A stretch of 42,675 nucleotides of DNA from an uncultured Ruminococcus sp. (lineage in GTDB: Bacteria > Bacillota > Clostridia > Oscillospirales > Acutalibacteraceae), in NCBI GenBank assembly GCA_902792115.1, contig CADAYJ010000010.1, positions 1-42,675 of the forward strand. The letters are read 5' to 3'. The notes beneath the pieces are model-generated. The model ran no database searches, was not told the DNA's origin, and worked only from the letters and a program-made list of their open reading frames with translations. Of this stretch, positions 33,901 through 41,215 are shown piece after piece. Within the stretch, counting starts at the first letter, position 1. Every line of letters starts with the position of its first letter. The position numbers and the translations under genes are program-made.

Positions 33901-36900
33901 AGGCGATGAAGAGCGCGTGCAGGGCGCGTCTCGTCTCTGAGATAACGATCCTCGGCAGCCGCGCCGAGGAGATCCTCGACAAGTGGAACGAGACGGACGT
34001 TGAGTACGATCTGTCCGAAACGGTGCTCTCAATGTTCCTCAAGTCGGCCGAAAAATACCCCGACAACATCGCCTCCGTTTATCTGGACAAAAAAATGACG
34101 TACCGCGAGGCGAACGAGCGCTCCGACAAGGTCGCGGCTTACGCGCAAAAGCTCGGTCTCGGCCGCGGCGACGTCGTCTCCGTCCTCGTTGACAGAGGGG
34201 AGAATATGATAATCGCTCCGTTCGGCGCGATGAAATGCGGATGTGCGTATCAGCCGCTCGACGCAACGTATCCGCCGGAGCGCCTCAATTTCATGATCAA
34301 GGATTCCGGCGCGAGGCTGCTCGTTACGACGAGGGAGCTGCGCGGCAAGGTGTCCGAGTACCTCGGCGACGTTCTCTACATCGACGAGCCGATCGACGCT
34401 CCCGATTATACGCCGGACAGTGATTCCCTCCCGAAGCCCGACGACCTCTTCACGCTGCTCTATACATCTGGTACGACCGGTCTGCCGAAGGGCGTTCGCC
34501 TTACGCACGGCAACCTTGTCTGCTTCCTGGAGTGGTACCACCGCACCTTCGGTCTTAAGCCGGGTGATTATGTCGGCGCGTACGCGAGCTTCGGCTTCGA
34601 CGCAAACATGATGGATATGTATTCGCCGCTCACGACCGGCGCTGCCTGCGTGATCGTGCCGGAGGACATGAGGCTCGACCTCGCCGCGATGAACGAATAC
34701 ATGGAGAAGAACAACGTCTCCCATATGTTTATGACGACTCAGGTCGGACGCCAGTTCGCAACGGACTCCGGCAACCCGAAGCTGAAATACCTGCTCACGG
34801 GCGGCGAAACGCTCACGCCGTGCGATCCGCCCGAGGGCTTCGAGTTTTACAATGTATACGGTCCGACGGAGGGTACGATCCTCTGCACGTGCTACCGCGT
34901 AACGGAGAAGCTGCCGAGCTTCCCGATCGGCAGCGCGATCGACAACGTAAGGCTCTACGTCGTTGATTCGGACGGTCACCGCCAGCCTGCGGGCGCCGTC
35001 GGCGAGCTTTGGCTTGCAGGTCCTCACGTAGGCGACGGCTACCTCAACCGCCCCGAAAAGACGGCGGAGGTCTTCATCGACAATCCGTTTACCTCCGACG
35101 AGAAATACCGCGCCGTATACAGGACGGGCGACATCGTGCGGTTCAGGCATGACGGGGATATAGAGTTCATCGGCAGAAAGGACCGCCAGGTCAAGATCAG
35201 GGGCTTCCGCATCGAGCTTACGGAGGTCGAGGGCGTTATCCGCGAATTCGAGGGCGTAACGGACGCGACCGTCGCGGCGTTCGACAATCCGCAGGGCGGA
35301 AAGTATATCGCGGCTTACGTCGTAGGCGACAGCGAGATCGACCTCGACGCGCTCAAGGATTATATCCGCGCGAACAAGCCTCCGTACATGGTGCCGGAGG
35401 CGATCATGCAGATCGACCGCATTCCGCTCAACCAGAACGGAAAGGTCAACCGCCGCGTGCTTCCCGTTCCGACGCGCCGCGCAGCGGAGCAGATCCCGCC
35501 GAAAAACGGTATGCAGCAGGATATCTTTGACTGCGTGAAGGAGGCGCTCGGTCACGGCGAGTTCGGCATCACGACGGACATCTACGAGGCAGGTCTCACG
35601 TCGATCAGCTCCATCAAGCTGAACGTCCTGCTCTCGAAGAAATTTTCCGTCGTAATCAAGACGGCAGATCTGAAGGAGAACCCGACCGTCGAGGAGCTTG
35701 AAAGGTTTATCCTCGGCGCGTCCGCAGCGGAGAGCCACGAGGTGCTTGAAAGCTATCCGCTCAGCTCGACTCAGGAGGGAGTATTCGTAGACTGCATGGC
35801 AAACATGGGCAGCACCGTATACAATATTCCGTACCTGTTCAAGCTCGGCAGGAATGTGGAGCTTACGAGGCTCAAGACGGCTGTCGAATCGGTGATCAAG
35901 GCTCATCCGTATCTGCTTACAAGGCTTGTGATGGATCGAAACGGCGATATCCGCCAGATGAGAGACGATTCCGCTTCGTTCGACGTGCCTGTGCTCTCCG
36001 GCCTTGACAAACAGAAGCTCGTGCGCCCGTTCCCGATCATGAATTCGCAGCTTTTCCGTTTCGAGCTGTATCGCGAGTATGACGGAAACTACCTCTTTAT
36101 GGATATCCACCACCTGATCGCCGACGGCTCGTCGTACGATATCCTTCTGAAGGATATCAGCAGGGCATACGGCGGACAGACTCCGGAGCCTGAGGCTTAT
36201 ACGGCGTACGATTATGCGCTCGACACGGCGAAGGCTAAGGAGGACGGCGGCTACGATAAGGCGGTCGGGTTCTTCGACGGCTGCTTCAAGGGCTGCACAA
36301 TGACTCCGTTCGCTCCCGACAAGGCGGACTCCGAGCCGTCCGTCGGCAACCATGAATTCACGAGCGAAAGGATCTCGGCGCAGCTTGTGGAGAACGTCTG
36401 CGCGAAGTACGGCGTGACGGAGAACGTGTTCTTCACAGCGGCGTTCGGACTCATGCTCTCGCGCTACCACTTCGCGGACAGCTCTGTCTTCACGACGATC
36501 TACCACGGCAGAAACGACGGGCGTCTCTCCGAGACGGTCGGTATGCTCGTTAAGACGTTCCCCGTCGCAGCAAGACCGACGGAGGATATCGGCGAGTATC
36601 TCAGGAGCATGAAGAACGAAATAATGGGGCTTATGGACAACGATATCCTCCCGTTCTCCGAGGCGGCTCACCGCTACGGCGTAACGCCCGACGTTATGCT
36701 CGTATATCAGGGCGACAGCTTCGATTTCTGCGACGAATACCCCGACGACGGCGGCAGCGGATTCTCGCTTTCCGAGGAGATCCCGCTCGTTCTCAACGCG
36801 GCGAAGGCTCCCGTCTCCATGATGATAATGAAGGAGAACGGCTCCTACCGCTTCGAGACGGAGTACCGCAGCGACCTCTTCTTCGAGGAGACGATCGGAT

Positions 36901-39900
36901 ACATCGAGCAGAATCTCGAGCTTGCCGTCTGCGCTATGCAGGAGGAGCGCTCGCCGCTCTCGCTCAGGCTGCTGTTTGACGAAATGGACGAGATGGTGGA
37001 TCTCCCCGGCATACACGGAAGGACATTTATCGACATATTCCGCAAAACGGCGAAGGAGAACGCGCAGCGCCTCGCCCTTAAGGACGAAAACAGCGAAATG
37101 ACGTATTCGGAGCTTGACAGGGCGACGGAATACCTCGCCTCAAGGCTCATTGACGCAGGCATGAAGACAGGAGACTGCGCCGGCGTGCTCTGCGGCAGAA
37201 CGAAGGAATTTGTCATCGCCGTGATCGCCGTTATGAAGGCCGGCGGCGCATACGTTCCGCTCGATCCGGAATACCCGGAGGACCGCATCAGATATATGCT
37301 CGGCGACAGCGGCAGCAAATGCCTGCTCGCGGCTGAGGAGTACCTCGGTCTCGTGTCGGGCTACGACGGAACCGTGATACCGCTCGACGGCGCGGCGGAG
37401 GAGAGCCGCTCGTGGACAGGCGAGGCAGACTGCCCCGACTACGCGGACGATAACCTCGCGTATATGATCTACACCTCCGGCTCAACGGGCAAGCCAAAGG
37501 GCGTGGAGCTTACTCACGCCTCGCTGATGAACCTCGTCGCACACCAGCTTCTCACCTGCAAGCCGACGCAGAGCGATATGTTCGCTGTATTCTCGTCGTT
37601 CTGCTTCGACGCTTCCGTACACGATCTGTTCATTCCGTATGCCTGCGGCGCGTCGCTCTACATCTTCCCGGACAGCGTCAGGAAGGACGCGACGGCGATA
37701 TGCAAGGTGTTCGAGCAGCTCCCGATCACCGTCTGCACGATGCCCACTCAGATGGGCGAGCTTGTCGCCGAGGCGCTCTCCGACGGCTGCGCTCTCAGGT
37801 GGCTCACGCTCGGCGGCGAGAAGTTCAAGCACTTCTACGACAAGAAATTTACTATGGTCAACGGCTACGGCCCGACGGAGAACACCGTATCGTCCACCGA
37901 GTTCATCGTTGACAGGGAATACAGGAATATCCCGATCGGCAAGTCGCATCTGAACGTCCGCAGCTATATCGTGGACGAGCAGCTCAACCGCGTTCCCGTC
38001 GGCTGCAGCGGCGAGCTTTGCGTCGCAGGACGCCAGGTTGCGAGAGGCTACCACAATCTCCCCGAGAAGACGGCTGCCGTATTTGTAAACAATCCGTTCT
38101 CCGTTTGTGAGGACGACAAGCGCCTCTACCATACGGGCGATATGGTACGCATGAAGGGCGACGGCAATATCGAGTATATCGGAAGGATAGATTCCCAGAT
38201 CAAGATCAGGGGCTTCAGAGTAGAGCTTGGAGAGATCGAGGGCGCAATGCTCAGGAAGGAGGGCGTACCCGAGACGGCGGCGATCGCCGTTGAAAAGAGA
38301 GGCGTCAAGAGCCTTGCGGCGTACTACACCGGCACGGAATACTCCGACGAGGAGTGGAAGGAATTCCTCAAGCCGCTTCTGCCGGAATACATGGTTCCGA
38401 CGTACTTCACCCACCTTGAAAAAATGCCGATAACGCCGGGCGGCAAGATCGACAAGAGGGCGCTCCCCGAGCCGGATACGTCCGACGATTCGAGCTACAC
38501 GCCCCCCGAAAACGGCAGGCAGAAGCAGCTTTGCGACATATTCGCCAAGGCGCTCGGCACGGAGCGCGTCGGCATCGACGACGACTTCTTCCTCTTCGGA
38601 GGAACGTCGATCGCGGCTTCAAAGGTCGCCGTATACTGCATGGCGGAGAATATACCGCTTGTATACGCCGATGTATTCAAGTTCCCGACGGTGCGCGCTC
38701 TGGCGGCTCATATCTACGGCGAGGAGCCGAGCGGCAATGCCTCCGGCAGTCCGGACAACGAATTCTCCGGCTATGACTACGGCAGGATAGACAGCCTCAT
38801 CGCGTATAACGATTTCGGAAATATCGAAAACGCGATAGGGGAGGATATCGGCGATATCCTTCTCACCGGCGCGACGGGCTTCCTCGGTATCCACGTTCTA
38901 AAGAGCTTCCTCGACGGCTTCACGGGCAAGGCGTACTGCCTTGTCAGGAAGGGCAGCGCGGAGTCGCCCGAAAGCAGGCTCCGTACGCTCCTGATGTACT
39001 ACTTCGACAATCCGCATATTGACCTTTTCGGCAGCCGCATCATCTGCATCGACGGCGATATCACGGACGAAGCCGCCGTTGAGGGACTTAAGGACGTCTC
39101 CTTCAAGACGCTCATTAACTGCGCGGCGTGCGTCAAGCATTTCGCGTCAGGAGATATCCTCGAAAGGATCAACGTCACCGGAGTTAAGAATCTGATCGGG
39201 CTTTGCCGCGAGACGGGCAGGCGTCTGATCCAGATCTCGACTGTTTCCGTCGCAGGCGAGGGCGCAGACGGCACGCCTCCGGAGAGCAAGGTAATCCTCG
39301 AAAAGGATCTGTTCTTCGGTCAGCGCATCACGAACGAATATATCCGCACGAAGTTCCTTGCCGAGAGGGAGGTGCTCGAGGCGGCGGCTCAGGGGCTTGA
39401 CGCAAAGGTCATCAGAGTCGGCAACCTCATGAGCAGACAGTCCGACGGCGAGTTCCAGATCAATTTCATCACGAACGGCTTCCTCAGAACGCTGCGCGGT
39501 TACAGGGCGGTCGGCGCGTTCCCGATCACGGGAATGGGCGAGAGCGCGGAATTCTCGCCGATCGACGTCACGGCAGCGGCAGTACTTACGTTTGCCGGAA
39601 CGCCGTCAGGCTTCACCGTCTTCCACGCGACGAACAACCACCGCATTTTCATGAGTGATGTTATTTACGCAATGAAAAAGCACGGCTTTGAGATCGACAT
39701 CGTCTCTGAAGAGGAGTTCGAGAAGCGCGTAAAGGCGTACACGGCGGAGCACGAATCGAGCGACGCCGTCTCCGGACTCATCGCTTACGCTTCGCACGAG
39801 GGAATGAGAGTTTACGGCATTGATTACAGCAACACGTTCTCCACGGAGATCCTCTACCGCCTAGGCTTCCTCTGGCCGATAACCGACGTAAGCTACCTTG

Positions 39901-39956
39901 AAAACGCGATAGACGCGCTCGACAGCCTCGGATTCTTCGAGGATACGGAGAATTAA
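30939..39956 (+). CDS. Trimodular nonribosomal peptide synthetase with terminal reductase
   Basis: The 3005-residue protein has the order A1 (about 15-510), T1 (Ser548 in GLTSL), C1 (HHIMADG at 722-728), A2 (about 1020-1500), T2 (Ser1555), C2 (HHLIADG at 1724-1730), A3 (about 2020-2500), T3 (Ser2557) and R (about 2640-3005). Each A domain has YTSGSTG or YTSGTTG, GYGPTE or VYGPTE, TGD and the final catalytic Lys. Both C domains have intact HHxxxDG. The R domain has the nucleotide-binding GATGFLG from 2644 and the catalytic Y2801-x3-K2805. There is no starter C, epimerase, methylase or thioesterase. A linear tripeptide should be released reductively as an aldehyde or alcohol. Such R-ended synthetases of gut Clostridia make peptide aldehydes or pyrazinones that can inhibit proteases. 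No phosphopantetheinyl transferase or exporter gene lies in this window. Confidence 0.95.
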   Translation: MSNINNTTYENGFTSVVKMMEKHAHESPEKTAVVCRGQRVTYGEFNEQVNRAAHSLAAGGVGRESIVAVMLDRKVQAYIAEWAILKAGGAFLFISPEYPEERVRFILEDSGARFIITDEQTKPQFDSFEPVEGCEALLIGELLSGERADDPQTEIGEHDLCYCIYTSGSTGRPKGVMIEHGNLFNFVDPNPKNHETRGITERASVVLAIAALTFDVSVMEEFISLTAGLTVVLATEEERHDLMLLAELMEENGVECILTTPSFLAAMLEIPQTRRALKKVVCYDLGAEAFQPGLYKKITELNPGAYIMNGYGPTEATISCTMKVITSDSNVTIGVPNANVYAYIIDKDGNEVPDGETGELLICGKGVGRGYVKLPEKTAASFIEFRGMRGYRTGDLARITADGEIEFHGRMDDQVKLRGLRIELGEIEEVLGSSPDVTNAVVVVIDNSYLCAYYTASEAVDPEVLREYAAQRLAYYMVPDILMQLDEIPLTANMKVDKKALPKPVFKQNGAEVPKNKLQQRIFDIVADVVGNTMFGITTEFPRAGLTSLGAMRLNVRLADEFNIVIRTGDLHEYNTVELLEHYIKNAESADEHEERDEYPLTGSQKGIFAECLKDSKSTMYNIPFLFDLPAEMDEEKLADAVSAAVAAHSYMNARFGVAQDGSLVQKPFEESFRPEIITLSDEEFGQRRDALVRPFELSGGRMYRVEIYVTPSGKYMLVDLHHIMADGNSYDIFFEDIDKAYRGESLENESYTGFDAAVSEEKRIDAGAYDKAALWYDKVFGGLDVESLPPADNRGTVPTKGLMNRRLAITKEKAEALCADLSVTPNTLFTGIFGVAAARFSNARESVFATIYNGRNDSRLENTICMLVKTLPVYARFDEKTLLSHYLTDLQSQLMDSMANDIFPFYEIAAKYQISSDMIFAYQAELTDDYTIGGLTAKGHDLSLGLPKEPLLLQVRLRGGEYVLEAEYRSDLYTDEMIAGILEAYDEAMKSACRARLVSEITILGSRAEEILDKWNETDVEYDLSETVLSMFLKSAEKYPDNIASVYLDKKMTYREANERSDKVAAYAQKLGLGRGDVVSVLVDRGENMIIAPFGAMKCGCAYQPLDATYPPERLNFMIKDSGARLLVTTRELRGKVSEYLGDVLYIDEPIDAPDYTPDSDSLPKPDDLFTLLYTSGTTGLPKGVRLTHGNLVCFLEWYHRTFGLKPGDYVGAYASFGFDANMMDMYSPLTTGAACVIVPEDMRLDLAAMNEYMEKNNVSHMFMTTQVGRQFATDSGNPKLKYLLTGGETLTPCDPPEGFEFYNVYGPTEGTILCTCYRVTEKLPSFPIGSAIDNVRLYVVDSDGHRQPAGAVGELWLAGPHVGDGYLNRPEKTAEVFIDNPFTSDEKYRAVYRTGDIVRFRHDGDIEFIGRKDRQVKIRGFRIELTEVEGVIREFEGVTDATVAAFDNPQGGKYIAAYVVGDSEIDLDALKDYIRANKPPYMVPEAIMQIDRIPLNQNGKVNRRVLPVPTRRAAEQIPPKNGMQQDIFDCVKEALGHGEFGITTDIYEAGLTSISSIKLNVLLSKKFSVVIKTADLKENPTVEELERFILGASAAESHEVLESYPLSSTQEGVFVDCMANMGSTVYNIPYLFKLGRNVELTRLKTAVESVIKAHPYLLTRLVMDRNGDIRQMRDDSASFDVPVLSGLDKQKLVRPFPIMNSQLFRFELYREYDGNYLFMDIHHLIADGSSYDILLKDISRAYGGQTPEPEAYTAYDYALDTAKAKEDGGYDKAVGFFDGCFKGCTMTPFAPDKADSEPSVGNHEFTSERISAQLVENVCAKYGVTENVFFTAAFGLMLSRYHFADSSVFTTIYHGRNDGRLSETVGMLVKTFPVAARPTEDIGEYLRSMKNEIMGLMDNDILPFSEAAHRYGVTPDVMLVYQGDSFDFCDEYPDDGGSGFSLSEEIPLVLNAAKAPVSMMIMKENGSYRFETEYRSDLFFEETIGYIEQNLELAVCAMQEERSPLSLRLLFDEMDEMVDLPGIHGRTFIDIFRKTAKENAQRLALKDENSEMTYSELDRATEYLASRLIDAGMKTGDCAGVLCGRTKEFVIAVIAVMKAGGAYVPLDPEYPEDRIRYMLGDSGSKCLLAAEEYLGLVSGYDGTVIPLDGAAEESRSWTGEADCPDYADDNLAYMIYTSGSTGKPKGVELTHASLMNLVAHQLLTCKPTQSDMFAVFSSFCFDASVHDLFIPYACGASLYIFPDSVRKDATAICKVFEQLPITVCTMPTQMGELVAEALSDGCALRWLTLGGEKFKHFYDKKFTMVNGYGPTENTVSSTEFIVDREYRNIPIGKSHLNVRSYIVDEQLNRVPVGCSGELCVAGRQVARGYHNLPEKTAAVFVNNPFSVCEDDKRLYHTGDMVRMKGDGNIEYIGRIDSQIKIRGFRVELGEIEGAMLRKEGVPETAAIAVEKRGVKSLAAYYTGTEYSDEEWKEFLKPLLPEYMVPTYFTHLEKMPITPGGKIDKRALPEPDTSDDSSYTPPENGRQKQLCDIFAKALGTERVGIDDDFFLFGGTSIAASKVAVYCMAENIPLVYADVFKFPTVRALAAHIYGEEPSGNASGSPDNEFSGYDYGRIDSLIAYNDFGNIENAIGEDIGDILLTGATGFLGIHVLKSFLDGFTGKAYCLVRKGSAESPESRLRTLLMYYFDNPHIDLFGSRIICIDGDITDEAAVEGLKDVSFKTLINCAACVKHFASGDILERINVTGVKNLIGLCRETGRRLIQISTVSVAGEGADGTPPESKVILEKDLFFGQRITNEYIRTKFLAEREVLEAAAQGLDAKVIRVGNLMSRQSDGEFQINFITNGFLRTLRGYRAVGAFPITGMGESAEFSPIDVTAAAVLTFAGTPSGFTVFHATNNHRIFMSDVIYAMKKHGFEIDIVSEEEFEKRVKAYTAEHESSDAVSGLIAYASHEGMRVYGIDYSNTFSTEILYRLGFLWPITDVSYLENAIDALDSLGFFEDTEN

Positions 39957-39970
39957 TTTTTCGGAATAAG

Positions 39971-39999
39971 TTGACATTTTCATTCTATGATGGTAATAT
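39971..39999 (+). promoter_or_regulatory. Promoter upstream of the CDF leader
   Basis: TTGACA at 39971-39976 and TAATAT at 39994-39999 are spaced by 17 bases, with TGG before the -10 box. It lies 15 bases after the NRPS stop. Transcription would start near 40006. Confidence 0.75.
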
Positions 40000-40084
40000 A
40001 GTAACAATACTCAAACCCACGGCATAGAATATATAACGATCAGACACCGGCGCTGCCGGCGTCGGGCTTCATTGCAAGCAGCAG

Positions 40085-40125
40085 AGATCTGCGGGACGTG
40101 ACAAATTGTTCCGCAGATCTTTTTA
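40085..40125 (+). terminator. Leader terminator between the promoter and the CDF gene
   Basis: AGATCTGCGG at 40085-40094 pairs perfectly with CCGCAGATCT at 40111-40120, followed by TTTTATTC. A second hairpin, GACACCGGC with GCCGGCGTC (40042-40062, one mismatch), lies upstream. The terminator stands between the promoter at 39971 and the CDF start at 40153. It may therefore control read-through into that gene, end the NRPS transcript, or define a small RNA of about 120 bases. Confidence 0.8.
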
Positions 40126-40152
40126 TTCTCGTAATGAAAGGGGAACCGGTAT

Positions 40153-41034
40153 ATGAATACCTCCGAAAAAGAAAAGATCGCTGTGAGGGTGTCGCGAGTC
40201 AGTATAATCGCTAATCTCGTCCTCTCCGTTTTGAAGCTGCTGGCCGGCATCCTGGCGCATTCGTCGGCGATGGTGTCGGACGCTGTACACTCCGCCTCCG
40301 ACGTTTTCAGCACACTGATCGTCATAATCGGCTTCAAGCTGTCCGGCAGGAAGGCGGATAAGGATCACCAGTACGGACACGAGCGCATGGAGTGCGTTGC
40401 CTCGATCGTGCTTGCCGTCATACTCTTCATGACGGGTATTGAGATCGGGCGCTCGGCAGCCGTAGCGATCATCGGGAATGACGCGGCAAAGGCGGCTCCC
40501 GGCGCGGCGGCGCTGATAGCGGCAGTCGTTTCGATCGTTGTTAAGGAGCTTATGTACCGGTACACGGTCTTCCACGCGAAGCGCATTGACTCCGGCTCGC
40601 TGAAGGCAGACGCCTGGCACCACCGCTCCGACGCTCTCTCGTCTGTCGGCGCGCTCATCGGAATCGCCGGCGCACGAATGGGATTCCCCGTAATGGAGCC
40701 GATCGCCTGCCTTGTGATCTGCCTGTTTATCCTGAAGGCTGCAATAGACATCTTCCGCGACGCCGTCGATAAGATGGTAGATAAATCGTGCGGCGAGGAA
40801 CTGGAGCAGCGTATGCGCGAGGTCGTGGAGGGGGAGAGCGGCGTTGAGCGTGTCGTCTCGCTGAACACGAGAATGTTTGCGTCGCGCGTTTACGTAGACA
40901 CGGTGATCTCCGTAAACAGGGATCTTCCGCTTGTTGAAGCCCACGAAATCGCCGAGCACGTTCACGACGACATAGAGCAGAGCTTCCCGGAGGTCAAACA
41001 CTGCATGGTCCACGTTGATCCATCGGACAAATGA
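40153..41034 (+). CDS. Cation diffusion facilitator family transporter
   Basis: The 293-residue membrane protein starts with ATG at 40153, with AAAGGGG at 40137-40143. About six membrane helices (first near 15-35) carry the two metal-site motifs of the family: HS-S-A-D type DAVHSASD around residues 43-50, and DAWHHRSDALSS around 153-164. A cytoplasmic C-terminal domain follows (about 205-290), with the ferredoxin-like dimer fold typical of CDF exporters and a final HVDPSDK. The family exports divalent metals such as zinc, iron, manganese or cobalt in exchange for protons; the metal cannot be read with certainty. Expression may be limited by the leader terminator just upstream. There is no evidence that it belongs functionally to the NRPS. 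Confidence 0.93.
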   Translation: MNTSEKEKIAVRVSRVSIIANLVLSVLKLLAGILAHSSAMVSDAVHSASDVFSTLIVIIGFKLSGRKADKDHQYGHERMECVASIVLAVILFMTGIEIGRSAAVAIIGNDAAKAAPGAAALIAAVVSIVVKELMYRYTVFHAKRIDSGSLKADAWHHRSDALSSVGALIGIAGARMGFPVMEPIACLVICLFILKAAIDIFRDAVDKMVDKSCGEELEQRMREVVEGESGVERVVSLNTRMFASRVYVDTVISVNRDLPLVEAHEIAEHVHDDIEQSFPEVKHCMVHVDPSDK

Positions 41035-41094
41035 CTGATGAGGCGGTGTGTTCCTTTTTCTTAAACGTTTCTTTCTGAATCTGAATAATAAAAC

Positions 41095-41154
41095 AAAACC
41101 GATAGACGCGATTCTCCTCGTTTTCGCCGGGGGTTGTCGCATCTATCGGTTTTT
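41095..41154. terminator. Bidirectional terminator
   Basis: AAAACCGATAGACGCGA at 41095-41111 pairs, with one mismatch, with TCGCATCTATCGGTTTTT starting at 41137. A and T runs flank both sides, so it ends both the CDF gene and the convergent glutamine synthetase gene. Confidence 0.88.
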
Positions 41155-41215
41155 GTTATTTATAAGTTTTTAGCTTCGGATTGGAAGGTGCGCGGATCTG
41201 CGCGTCGCTTTCTGA

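Noticed and set aside
34029..37016. A 995-codon open frame on the minus strand opposite the NRPS gene
   Set aside because: It lies wholly antisense to intact, motif-rich NRPS modules, has no ribosome binding site, and its composition (rich in Arg, His, Val, Asp) is that of a frame shadow created by GC-rich codon bias.
40006..40125. NiCo or manganese (yybP-ykoY) riboswitch before the CDF gene
   Set aside because: The conserved sequence blocks of these classes, as I know them, are not present; only a terminator and one other hairpin can be seen.
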